Origin: Antitrichia curtipendula | Taxonomy: Eukaryota > Streptophyta > Bryopsida > Hypnales > Leucodontaceae | Direction of reading: 5' to 3' | DNA length: 64,000 bases | Assembly (NCBI GenBank): GCA_951230915.1 | Contig: OX579635.1 | Location: 30,194,001-30,258,000, forward strand | In this document: piece after piece, positions 51,986 to 64,000 of the stretch | Numbering within the stretch: the stretch's first letter is position 1 | Layout of the letters: each line of letters opens with the position of its first letter | Made by a program: the position numbers and the translations under genes | The notes under the pieces: generated by a model | What the model saw: the letters and a program-made list of their open reading frames with translations, nothing else | The model's database searches: none | What the model was told of the DNA's origin: nothing

Positions 51986-53560
51986 TGAGAATGCATTCAC
52001 AAAGCACAACAATGCATGTCACTGAAATGTACCACATATCACAGAAACAGACCTTCAAAACATAGGACTTTCAATGAACTCCAACATTGAATTCGCCTCT
52101 AATATAGAACGATCAAACTGGAAACCACCTAGGGTAATAAATTCATTTTGAACTCTGCGTGTTAGCTGGTTCATATCCTAGAACATTAACAATGAAACGA
52201 CGGCAATGAACTCTATTAAACAAGTTACAAACCAATAGTAACTCTAATTAAAGTAATTAGTATTACTGTTGGAAGGTACCAATAACATTCAAAAGATATT
52301 TTGCAGGGATACTGTGACAACGCATTGAATGTGATAAAAACTAGAATGTTTTATAATACAAGAATGAATATATAATTAACCCTTTGGAGTAATGCACTTC
52401 ACTGGGTACAGTCCCCTGATACTCCAAGTAGTTACGAATGACCATAAAGACGGAATAATGACACAATACGATCCTTAATGCAGCAGGCCCAATTTCACTG
52501 ACAATTACCGATATATTGTCACTGTCAATCAGTAATTGTTATCCGTCATAAATAAGAATCTACGGTATAGGCCAAATGGAAGACGCTGAACGACTACATT
52601 AAATCAGCATCCTTTGACGCCGGGATAAGCAATTGCAAGGAATACACATTATATTAATGCGAAATTTACGCTATTCATATGATAGGCTGGAACTAGGAAC
52701 TGAAGGATGTGAATGGCTGTGGAAACAATGCTTATGACTCTCTTATAAGACTCAGTAAGAGCACGTCTGAGAGAATACAAATGCCAATTCGTCAAACCAA
52801 ATGACATCACAACAGGGGAGTACATGGAACTCAGTGATCGCTGATGGTTGACATAGACGTGGATAACACAACAACTATCATTCGAAATTATAATTGTATC
52901 CTAAATAAATGGTGAGGGTCAAAATAATATAATGTAATCAGTGCTAATGTAGGTACCCAATGTATAGATTTTGAAAACTATTGATCGCCAGGAAAGGCCA
53001 TGCGACGCAGCGTTCCCATGGGAACCAAGACAGTGAGCTCCTCCCGTGGCATGGACTGGGCAAACCCTAAACCGTAACCCCTAACACCACGCGAGTGAGG
53101 ACCAAGGCGACTGAAGTCCAGTGCGGTGATTTCGCTTCTGACAAAGGCGGTATTGTTCTCCCGCAAGCTAAACGCACGCCACCAACTGTGGATCAAAGAT
53201 CTTCTCCGCTCGTGTCTCCAGCGTATGTTGCATTTTCTAATAGTCAACCACCCTCTCCAGCTTTGCCAATGCTTGCACTGGTGTCCGCAATCATATTAAA
53301 ACTCCTCGTTTGGTTGCTCCTGTGGCAGGAAGATATGGAGCATCCAGGACCAAATCTGAGATCGCGCCGAAACAGGGCCGGAGGAGAAGCGGCGGACGCC
53401 CCAGTGAAGGCTCCAAGGCTGGTAAGTCTCAAGCTGAATCAATCAAATCTTGCCAAATCATTTAAGGTATAGGGTAACCGAGGTTCATGAGAAGCGCGTC
53501 TCAACTGTGCCACACGAACCAATGCCTTCAAGGGCTCCCCGAGAAACAAAAAGCCTCGTC
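51986..53560. other. Upstream of the MULE-like gene, transition to satellite
   Basis: No supported gene. The right terminus of the MULE-like element should lie here but no long inverted repeat partner was identified. 53090-53480 is GC-richer and carries one open frame on the plus strand (53095-53472) with a hydrophobic stretch and a GT donor-like end; I see no family resemblance. Confidence 0.35.
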
Positions 53561-56096
53561 CGCTCGCCCAGGTCGCCACCAGGCATGCTCGCTGAATCCT
53601 ACGAGAACTCACTTTCTCTTGGTTGCAATATTTTTTTGGTTACGTAAACAATGCCAGCGTCGCTCCTTAGCAAACCTTAGACCTGTTTGTCCTCCTCTCG
53701 GGGCCGAGAGACACCACAGCCCCGCCATAGGGCATGCTCGCTGAGTCCTACGAGAACTCACATCTTTCTTCTTACAATATATTTTTGAATTTGTAAACGC
53801 AGACACAGTCGCTCCTAAGCATACCCGTGACCCTCTCCGTAACCCTCTCGGGGCCGAGAGACACCATAGCTCGCCCAAAAACATGCTCGCTGGATCCTAT
53901 GGGAACTCACATTTTTTTCGTTGAAATATTATTTTGATTACGTGACCCAGACATCGTCTCTCCTTAGTATACCAATGACCCGCTCCGACACCCTCTCGGG
54001 GTCGAGAGACACCACAACTTGCCCAAAGGCATGCTCGCTGGATCCTACAGGAACTCACATTTTATTGGTTGTAATATTTTTTTGGTTACGTGACCAATGC
54101 CATCGTCTTTCCTAAGCAAACCTGTCACCCTCTCCATCCCCCTCTCGGGGCCGAGAGACACCACAGCTCGCCCAAGGGCATGCTCGCTGAATCCTACGGA
54201 AACTCACATTTTTCTTGTTACAATATTTTTTTGAATTTGTGAACGCAGACATAGTCGCTGCTAAGCATACCCGTGACCCTCGCGAAGCCGAAAGACACCC
54301 CAGCTCGCCCAAGGGCATGCTCGCTGAATCCTACGGGAACTCACATTTTTCTTGTTACAATGTTTTTTTGAATTTGTGAACGCAGACATAGTCGCTCCTT
54401 AGCATACCAGTGACCCTCTCTGTGACCCTCTCGGGGCCGAGAGACACCACAACTCGCCCAAGAACATGCTCGCTGGATCCTATGGGAACTCACATTTTTC
54501 TTGTTACAATATTTTTTTGATTACGTGACCCAGACATCGTCTCTCCTTAGTATACCAATGACCCTCTCCGACACCCTCTCGGGGTCAAGAGACACCATAG
54601 CTCGCCCAAAGGCATGCTCGCTGGATCCTACAGGAACTCACATTTTTTTGGTTCTAATATTTTTTTGGTTACGTGACCAATGCCACCGTCTTTCCTAAAC
54701 AAACCTGTGACCCTGTCCATCCCCCTCTCGGGGCCGAGAGACACTACAACTCGCCCAAGGGCATGCTCGCTGAATCCTACGGGAACTCACATTTTTCTTG
54801 TTATAATATTTTTTTGAATTTGTGAACGCAGACATGGTCGCTCCTTAGCATGCCCGTGACCCTCTCTGTGACCCTCTCGGAGCCAAGAGACACCCCAGCT
54901 CGCCCAAGGGCATGCTCGCTAGATCCTACGGGAACTCACATTTTTCTTGTTACAATATTTTTTTGAATTTGTGAACGCAGACATGGACGCTCCTTAGCAT
55001 ACCCATGACCCTCTCCGTGACCCTCTCGGGGCCGAGAGACACTACAACTCGCCCAAGGGCATGCTCGCTGAATCCTACGGGAACTCACATTTTTCTTGTT
55101 ATAATATTTTTTTGAATTTGTGAACGCAGACATAGTCGCTCCTTAGCATACCCGTGACCCTCTCCGTGACCCTCTCGGGGCCGAGAGACACCCGAACTCG
55201 CCCAAGGGCATGCTCGCTGAATCCTACGGGAACTCACATTTTTCTTGTTACAATATTTTTGTGAATTTGTGAACGCAGACATGGACGCTCCTTAGCATAC
55301 CCGTGACCCTCTCCGTGACCCTCTTGGGGCCGGGAGACACCCCAACTCGCCCAAGGGCATGCTCGCTGAATCCTACGGGAACTCACATTTTTCTTGTTAC
55401 AATATTTTTTTGAATTTGTGAACGCAGACATAGTCGCTCCTTAGCACACCCATGACCCTCTCCGTGACCCTCTCGGGGCCGAGAGACACTACAACTCGCC
55501 CAAGGGCATGCTCGCTGAATCCTACGGAAACTCACATTTTTCTTGTTACAATATTTTTTTGAATTTGTGAACGCAGACATAGTCGCTCCTTAGCATACCC
55601 GTGACCCTCTCCGTCACCCTCTCGGGGCCGAGAGACACCCCAGCTCGCCCAAGGGCATGCTCGCTGGATCCTACGGGAACTCACATTTTTCTTGTTACAA
55701 TATTTTTTTGAATTTGTGAACGCAGACATAGTCGCTCCTTAGCATACCCGTGACCCTCTCTGTGACCCTCTCGGAGCCGAGAGACACCCCAGCTCGCCCA
55801 AGGGCATGCTCGCTAGATCCTACGGGAACTCACATTTTTTTTGTTACAATATTTTTTTTAATTTGTGAACGCAGACATGGTCGCTCCTTAGCATACCCGT
55901 GACCCTCTCCATGACCCTCTCGGGGCCGAAAGACACCCCAACTCGCCCAAGGGCATGCTTGCTGAATCCTACGGGAACTCACATTTTTCTTGTTACAATA
56001 TTTTTTGAATTTGTGATCGCAGACATAGTCGCTCCTTAGCATACCAGTGACCCTCTTCGTGACCCTCTCGGGGCCGAGAGACACCATAGCTCGCCC

Positions 56097-59065
56097 AAAA
56101 ACATGCTCGCTGGATCCTATGGGAACTCACATTTTTTTCGTTGAAATATTATTTTGATTACGTGACCCAGACATCGTCTCTCCTTAGTATACCAATGACC
56201 CGCTCCGACACCCTCTCGGGGTCGAGAGACACCACAACTTGCCCAAAGGCATGCTCGCTGGATCCTACAGGAACTCACATTTTATTGGTTGTAATATTTT
56301 TTTGGTTACGTGACCAATGCCATCGTCTTTCCTAAGCAAACTTGTCACCCTCTCCATCCCCCTCTCGGGGCCGAGAGACATCACAGCTCGCCCATGGGCA
56401 TGCTCGCTGAATCCTACGGGAACTCACATTTTTCTTGTTACAGTATTTTTTTGAATTTGTGAACGCAGACATAGTCGCTGCTTAGCATACACGTGACCCT
56501 CGCGGGGCCGAGAGACACCCCAGCTCGCCCAAGGGCATGCTCGCTGAAACCTACGCGAACTCACATTTTTCTTGTTACAATATTTTTTTGAATTTGTCAA
56601 CGCAGACATAGTCGCTCCTTAGCATACCCGTGACCCTCTCCGTGACCCTCTCGGGGCCAAGAGACACCCCAGCTCGCCCAAGGGCATGCTCGCTGGATCC
56701 TACGGAAACTCACATTTTTCTTGTTACAATATTTTTTTGAATTTGTGAACGCAGACATAGTCGCTCCTTAGCATACCCGTGACCCTCTCTGTGACCCTCT
56801 CGGAGCCGAGAGACACCCCAGCTCGCCCAAGGGCATGCTCGCTAGATCTTACGGGAACTCACATTTTTGTAGTTACAATATTTTTTTTGCAATTGTGAAC
56901 GCAGACATAGTCGCTCCTAAGCATACCCGTGACCCTCTCCGTGACCCTCTCGGGGCCGAGAGACATCACAGCTCGCCCATGGGCATGCTCGCTGAATCCT
57001 ACGGGAACTCACATTTTTCTTGTTATAATATTTTTTCGAATTTGTGAACGCAGACATAGTCGCTCCTTAGCATACCCGTGATCCTCTCCGTGACCCTCTC
57101 GGGGCCGAGAGACACCCCAGCTCGCCCAAGCGCATGCTCGCTGAAACCTACGCGAACTCACATATTTCTTGTTACAATATTTTTGTGAATTTGTGAACGC
57201 AGACATGGACGCTCCTTAGCATACCCGTGACCCTCTCCGTGACCCTCTCGGGGCCGAGAGACACCCCAACTCGCCCATGGGCATGCTCGCTGAATCCTAC
57301 GGGAACTCACATTTTTCTTTGTTACAATATTTTTTTGAATTTGTGAACGCAGACATGGTCGCTCCTTAGCATGCCCGTGACCCTCTCTGTGACCCTCTCG
57401 GAGCCAAGAGACACCCCAGCTCGCCCAAGGGCATGCTCGCTAGATCCTACGGGAACTCACATTTTTCTTGTTACAATATTTTTTTGAATTTTTGAACGCA
57501 GACATGGACGCTCCTTAGCATACCCATGACCCTCTCCGTGACCCTCTCGGGGCCGAGAGACACTACAACTCGCCCAAGGGCATGCTCGCTGAATCCTACG
57601 GGAACTCACATTTTTCTTGTTATAATATTTTTTTGAATTTGTGAACGCAGACATGGTCGCTCCTTAGCATGCCCGTGACCCTCTCTGTGACCCTCTCGGA
57701 GCCAAGAGACACCCCAGCTCGCCCAAGGGCATGCTCGCTAGATCCTACGGGAACTCACATTTTTCTTGTTACAATATTTTTTTGAATTTGTGAACGCAGA
57801 CATGGACGCTCCTTAGCATACCCATGACCCTCTCCGTGACCCTCTCGGGGCCGAGAGACACTACAACTCGCCCAAGGGCATGCTCGCTGAATCCTACGGG
57901 AACTCACATTTTTCTTGTTATAATATTTTTTTGAATTTGTGAACGCAGACATAGTCGCTCCTTAGCATACCCGTGACCCTCTCCGTGACCCTCTCGGGGC
58001 CGAGAGACACCCGAACTCGCCCAAGGGCATGCTCGCTGAATCCTACGGGAACTCACATTTTTCTTGTTACAATATTTTTGTGAATTTGTGAACGCAGACA
58101 TGGACGCTCCTTAGCATACCCGTGACCCTCTCCGTGACCCTCTTGGGGCCGGGAGACACCCCAACTCGCCCAAGGGCATGCTCGCTGAATCCTACGGAAA
58201 CTCACATTTTTCTTGTTACAATATTTTTTTGAATTTGTGAACGCAGACATAGTCGCTCCTTAGCATACCAGTGACCCTCTTCGTGACCCTCTTGGGGCCG
58301 AGAGACATCACAGCTCGCCCATGGGCATGCTCGCTGAATCCTACGGGAACTCACATTTTTCTTGTTACAATATTTTTTTGAATTTGTGAACGCAGACATA
58401 GTCGCTCCTTAGCACACCCATGACCCTCTCCGTGACCCTCTCGGGGCCGAGAGACACTACAACTCGCCCAAGGGCATGCTCGCTGAATCCTACGGAAACT
58501 CACATTTTTCTTGTTACAATATTTTTTTGAATTTGTGAACGCAGACATAGTCGCTCCTTAGCATACCCGTGACCCTCTCCGTCACCCTCTCGGGGCCGAG
58601 AGACACCCCAGCTCGCCCAAGGGCATGCTCGCTGGATCCTACGGGAACTCACATTTTTCTTGTTACAATATTTTTTTGAATTTGTGAACGCAGACATAGT
58701 CGCTCCTTAGCATACCCGTGACCCTCTCTGTGACCCTCTCGGAGCCGAGAGACACCCCAGCTCGCCCAAGGGCATGCTCGCTAGATCCTACGGGAACTCA
58801 CATTTTTTTTGTTACAATATTTTTTTTAATTTGTGAACGCAGACATGGTCGCTCCTTAGCATACCCGTGACCCTCTCCATGACCCTCTCGGGGCCGAAAG
58901 ACACCCCAACTCGCCCAAGGGCATGCTTGCTGAATCCTACGGGAACTCACATTTTTCTTGTTACAATATTTTTTTGAATTTGTGATCGCAGACATAGTCG
59001 CTCCTTAGCATACCAGTGACCCTCTTCGTGACCCTCTCGGGGCCGAGAGACACCATAGCTCGCCC
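56097..59065. repeat. Higher-order unit of about 2.97 kb within the satellite
   Basis: The variant pair and its neighbours at 56.1-56.8 kb recur at 59.07-59.8 kb, a shift of 2969 bp. Monomers at 55532 and 56424 match those at 58500 and 59393 with shifts of 2968-2969, while those at 55085 and 55234 match at 2819, one monomer less. This indicates block duplication with the gain or loss of one monomer. Confidence 0.8.
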
Positions 59066-62000
59066 AAAAACATGCTCGCTGGATCCTATGGGAACTCACA
59101 TTTTTTTCGTTGAAATATTATTTTGATTACGTGACCCAGACATCGTCTCTCCTTAGTATACCAATGACCCGCTCCGACACCCTCTCGGGGTCGAGAGACA
59201 CCACAACTTGCCCAAAGGCATGCTCGCTGGATCCTACAGGAACTCACATTTTATTGGTTGTAATATTTTTTTGGTTACGTGACCAATGCCATCGTCTTTC
59301 CTAAGCAAACTTGTCACCCTCTCCATCCCCCTCTCGGGGCCGAGAGACATCACAGCTCGCCCATGGGCATGCTCGCTGAATCCTACGGGAACTCACATTT
59401 TTCTTGTTACAGTATTTTTTTGAATTTGTGAACGCAGACATAGTCGCTGCTTAGCATACACGTGACCCTCGCGGGGCCGAGAGACACCCCAGCTCGCCCA
59501 AGGGCATGCTCGCTGAAACCTACGCGAACTCACATTTTTCTTGTTACAATATTTTTTTGAATTTGTCAACGCAGACATAGTCGCTCCTTAGCATACCCGT
59601 GACCCTCTCCGTGACCCTCTCGGGGCCAAGAGACACCCCAGCTCGCCCAAGGGCATGCTCGCTGGATCCTACGGAAACTCACATTTTTCTTGTTACAATA
59701 TTTTTTTGAATTTGTGAACGCAGACATAGTCGCTCCTTAGCATACCCGTGACCCTCTCTGTGACCCTCTCGGAGCCGAGAGACACCCCAGCTCGCCCATG
59801 GGCATGCTCGCTGAATCCTACGGGAACTCACATTTTTCTTGTTACAATATTTTTTTGAATTTGTGAACGCAGACATAGTCGCTCCTTAGCACACCCATGA
59901 CCCTCTCCGTGACCCTCTCGGGGCCGAGAGACACTACAACTCGCCCAAGGGCATGCTCGCTGAATCCTACGGGAACTCACATTTTTCTTGTTATAATATT
60001 TTTTTGAATTTGTGAACGCAGACATAGTCGCTCCTTAGCATACCCGTGACCCTCTCCGTGACCCTCTCGGGGCCGAGAGACACCCTAACTCGCCCAAGGG
60101 CATGCTCGCTGAATCCTACGGGAACTCACATTTTTCTTGTTACAATATTTTTGTGAATTTGTGAACGCAGACATGGACGCTCCTTAGCATACCCGTGACC
60201 CTCTCCGTGACCCTCTCGGGGCCGAGAGACACCCTAACTCGCCCAAGGGCATACTCGCTGAATCCTACGGGAACTCACATTTTTCTTGTTACAATGTTTT
60301 TTTGAATTTGTGAACGCAAACATGGACGCTCCTTAGCATACCCGTGACCCTCTCCGTGACCCTCTTGGGGCCGGGAGACACCCCAACTCGCCCAAGGGCA
60401 TGCTCGCTGAATCCTACGGGAACTCACATTTTTCTTGTTACAATATTTTTTTGAATTTGTGAACGCAGACATAGTCGCTCCTTAGCACACCCATGACCCT
60501 CTCCGTGACCCTCTCGGGGCCGAGAGACACTACAACTCGCCCAAGGGCATGCTCGCTGAATCCTACGGGAACTCACATTTTTCTTGTTACAATATTTTTT
60601 TGAATTTGTGAACGCAGACATAGTCGCTCCTTAGCATACCCGTGACCCTCTCCGTGACCCTCTCGGGGCCGAGAGACACCCCAGCTCGCCCAAGCGCATG
60701 CTCGCTGGATCCTACGGGAACTCACATTTTTCTTGTTACAATATTTTTTTGAATTTGTGAACGCAGACATGGTCGCTCCTTAGCATACCCGTGACCCTCT
60801 CCATGACTCTCTCGGGGCCGAGAGACACCCCAACTCGCCCATGGGCATGCTCGTTGAATCCTACGGGAACTCACATTTTTCTTGTTACAATATTTTTTTG
60901 AATTTGTGAACGCAGACATAGTCGCTCCTTAGCATACCCGTGACCCTCTCTGTGACCCTCTCGGGGCCGAGAGACACCCTAACTCGCCCAAGGGCATGCT
61001 CGCTGAATCCTACGGGAACTCACATTTTTCTTGTTACAATATTTTTGTGAATTTGTGAACGCAGACATGGACGCTCCTTAGCATACCCGTGACCCTCTCC
61101 GTGACCCTCTCGGGGCCGAGAGACACCCTAACTCGCCCAAGGGCATACTCGCTGAATCCTACGGGAACTCACATTTTTCTTGTTACAATATTTTTTTGAA
61201 TTTGTGAACGCAGACATAGTCGCTCCTTAGCATACCCGTGACCGTCTCCGTGACCCTCTCGGGGCCGAGAGACACCCCAGCTCGCCCAAGGGCATGCTCG
61301 CTGGATCCTACGGGAACTCACATTTTTCTTGTTACAATATTTTTTTGAATTTGTGAACGCAGACATAGTCGCTCCTTAGCATACCAGTGACCCTCTTCGT
61401 GACCCTCTTGGGGCCGAGAGACATCACAGCTCGCCCATGGGCATGCTCGCTGAATCCTACGGGAACTCACATTTTTCTTGTTACAATATTTTTTTGAATT
61501 TGTGAACGCAGACATAGTCGCTCCTTAGCATACCCGTGACCCTCTCTGTGACCCTCTCGGAGCCGAGAGACACCCAACCTCGCCGAAGGGCATGCTCGCT
61601 GAATCCTACGGGAACTCACATTTTTCTTGTTACAATATTTTTTTTAATTTGTGAACGCAGACATAGTCGCTCCTTAGCATACCCGTGACCCTCTCTGTGA
61701 CCCTCTCGGAGCCGAGAGACACCCAAGCTCGCCCAAGGGCATGCTCGCTGAATCCTACGGGAACTCACATTTTTCTTGTTACAATATTTTTTTGAATTTG
61801 TGAACGCAGACATAGTCGCTCCTTAGCACATCCATGACCCTCTCCGTGACCCTCTCGGGGCCGAGAGACACTACAACTCGCCCAAGGGCATGCTCGCTGA
61901 ATCCTACGGGAACTCACATTTTTCTTGTTATAATATTTTTTTGAATTTGTGAACGCAGACATAGTCGCTCCTTAGCATACCCGTGACCGTCTCCGTGACC

Positions 62001-62509
62001 CTCTCGGGGCCGAGAGACACTACAACTCGCCCAAGGGCATGCTCGCTGGATCCTACGGGAACTCACATTTTTCTTGTTACAATATTTTTTTGAATTTGTG
62101 AACGCAGACATGGTCGCTCCTTAGCATACCCGTGACCCTCTCCATGACCCTCTCGGGGCCGAGAGACACCCCAACTCGCCCAAGGGCATGCTCGCTGAAT
62201 CCTACGGGAACTCACATTTTTCGTGTTACAATATTTTTTTGAATTTGTGATTGCAGACATAGTCGCTCCTTAGCATACCAGTGACCCTCTTCGTGACCCT
62301 CTTGGGGCCGAGAGACATCACAGCTCGCCCATGGGCATGCTCGCTGAATCCTACGGGAACTCACATTTTTCTTGTTACAATATTTATTTGAATTTGTGAA
62401 CGCAGACATAGTCGCTCCTTAGCATACCCGTGACCCTCTCTGTGACCCTCTCGGGGCCGAGAGACACCCCAGCTCGCCCAAGGGCATGCTCGCTGAATCC
62501 TACGGGAAC

Positions 62510-64000
62510 TCACATTTTTCGTGTTACAATATTTTTTTGAATTTGTGATTGCAGACATAGTCGCTCCTTAGCATACCAGTGACCCTCTTCGTGACCCTCT
62601 TGGGGCCGAGAGACATCACAGCTCGCCCATGGGCATGCTCGCTGAATCCTACGGGAACTCACATTTTTCTTGTTACAATATTTTTTTGAATTTGTGAACG
62701 CAGACATAGTCGCTCCTTAGCATACCCGTGACCCTCTCTGTGACCCTCTCGGAGCCGAGAGACACCCAACCTCGCCGAAGGGCATGCTCGCTGAATCCTA
62801 CGGGAACTCACATTTTTCTTGTTACAATATTTTTTTTAATTTGTGAACGCAGACATAGTCGCTCCTTAGCATACCCGTGACCCTCTCTGTGACCCTCTCG
62901 GAGCCGAGAGACACCCAAGCTCGCCCAAGGGCATGCTCGCTGAATCCTACGGGAACTCACATTTTTCTTGTTACAATATTTTTTTGAATTTGTGAACGCA
63001 GACATAGTCGCTCCTTAGCACACCCATGACCCTCTCCGTGACCCTCTCGGGGCCGAGAGACACTACAACTCGCCCAAGGGCATGCTCGCTGAATCCTACG
63101 GGAACTCACATTTTTCTTGTTACAATATTTTTTTGAATTTGTGAACGCAGACATAGTCGCTCCTTAGCATACCCGTGACCGTCTCCGTGACCCTCTCGGG
63201 GCCGAGAGACACCCCAGCTCGCCCAAGGGCATGCTCGCTGGATCCTACGGGAACTCACATTTTTCTTGTTACAATATTTTTTTGAATTTGTGAACGCAGA
63301 CATAGTCGCTCCTTAGCATACCAGTGACCCTCTTCGTGACCCTCTTGGGGCCGAGAGACATCACAGCTCGCCCATGGGCATGCTCGCTGAATCCTACGGG
63401 AACTCACATTTTTCTTGTTACAATATTTTTTTGAATTTGTGAACGCAGACATAGTCGCTCCTTAGCATACCCGTGACCCTCTCTGTGACCCTCTCGGAGC
63501 CGAGAGACACCCAACCTCGCCGAAGGGCATGCTCGCTGAATCCTACGGGAACTCACATTTTTCTTGTTACAATATTTTTTTTAATTTGTGAACGCAGACA
63601 TAGTCGCTCCTTAGCATACCCGTGACCCTCTCTGTGACCCTCTCGGAGCCGAGAGACACCCAAGCTCGCCCAAGGGCATGCTCGCTGAATCCTACGGGAA
63701 CTCACATTTTTCTTGTTACAATATTTTTTTGAATTTGTGAACGCAGACATAGTCGCTCCTTAGCACATCCATGACCCTCTCCGTGACCCTCTCGGGGCCG
63801 AGAGACACTACAACTCGCCCAAGGGCATGCTCGCTGAATCCTACGGGAACTCACATTTTTCTTGTTATAATATTTTTTTGAATTTGTGAACGCAGACATA
63901 GTCGCTCCTTAGCATACCCGTGACCGTCTCCGTGACCCTCTCGGGGCCGAGAGACACTACAACTCGCCCAAGGGCATGCTCGCTGGATCCTACGGGAACT
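62510..64000. repeat. Five-monomer (745-bp) higher-order repeat at the right end
   Basis: Distinctive monomers at 62510, 62808 and 62957 recur at 63255, 63553 and 63702, a constant shift of 745 bp or five monomers. The same types occur 1192 bp (eight monomers) earlier at 61318, 61616 and 61765. Confidence 0.85.

Larger units (their letters stand above)
53560..64000. repeat. 149-bp satellite array with higher-order repeats, about 70 monomers
   Basis: A monomer of 149 bp (landmarks GGGCATGCTCGCTGAATCCT, GGGAACTCACATTTTTCTTG, GAACGCAGACATAGTCGCTC, CTCTCGGGGCCGAGAG) repeats head to tail to the window edge. Most monomers keep exact length; a few are shortened by about a dozen bases in the GTGACCCTC stretch (near 54275, 56490, 59460). 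Two variant types occur as an ordered pair (marked GATTACGTGACCCAGACATC then GGTTACGTGACCAATGCCA) at 53.92, 54.50, 56.14 and 59.11 kb. Monomers at the left edge are the most diverged, as expected at an array border. Open frames of 65 codons recur in every monomer but 149 is not a multiple of 3, so they are not genes. Confidence 0.97.

Noticed and set aside
53064..53090. AAACCCTAAACCGTAACCCCTAAC as an interstitial telomere repeat
   Set aside because: Only about two imperfect units of the plant telomere motif are present, which is common by chance and in gene leaders.
53300..53360. Possible 2A-like peptide (QEDMEHPGPN) after a hydrophobic stretch
   Set aside because: The canonical motif needs D-x-E-x-N-P-G-P; the Asn before Pro-Gly-Pro is missing and the frame has no other LINE features.
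53885..63899. Repeated 65-codon open frames in the satellite
   Set aside because: They recur once per 149-bp monomer; because 149 is not a multiple of 3 each monomer resets the frame. They overlap each other and have no start context or domain.

Overview
The window looks like nuclear DNA of a land plant. The evidence is a 13-exon family GH1 beta-glucosidase with GT-AG introns and the exon sizes usual for this plant gene family (including a 32-nt mini-exon), fragments of other plant-type genes (PDR/ABCG transporter, phytanoyl-CoA dioxygenase), several plant-type DNA transposons, a long AT-rich repeat sea, and a large satellite array. I cannot place it further (seed plant, fern or lycophyte) from sequence alone. 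I recognised no bacterial-type operon, tRNA, rRNA or CRISPR.

Layout. 1-367: nothing recognised. 368-6124 (minus): a complete, apparently functional GH1 gene, the only intact conventional gene here. 6.1-10.3 kb: intergenic DNA with small repeats, a strong hairpin and a 1.07-kb non-autonomous CACTA element. 10.3-13.6 kb: a decayed PIF/Harbinger element (DDE transposase plus Myb/SANT partner), with a 458-bp CACTA-like MITE carrying a 166-bp hairpin lying just after the partner gene. 13.6-28 kb: very AT-rich DNA with unassigned repeats, a 755-bp TIR element, and three copies of a TTAA-flanked family with CCCCTAAAG termini, one inserted inside another. 28.3-34.1 kb: nested TIR elements, foldbacks and SINE-like pieces. 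35.5-38.2 kb: a pogo/Jerky-type DDE transposase gene with six in-frame stops. 39.0-40.9 kb: two gene fragments (one PDR exon, the last three PhyH exons). 41.0-46.7 kb: a CACTA element with an ORF1 (TNPA-like) gene but no visible TNPD. 47.9-52.0 kb: a MULE-like transposase gene with a GCM/WRKY-like zinc cluster and a SWIM finger, with three in-frame stops. 53.56-64.0 kb: an array of a 149-bp satellite, about 70 monomers, with higher-order repeats, running off the right edge.

Overall this is a gene followed by a transposon graveyard grading into satellite heterochromatin. The transposase genes are mainly broken by stop codons that keep the frame open on both sides, with few indels, as expected of slow decay of silenced, methylated copies. 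The most unusual items are the TTAA-specific family with its nested insertion, the higher-order satellite with a conserved dyad in each monomer, and the near-perfect hairpin MITE.
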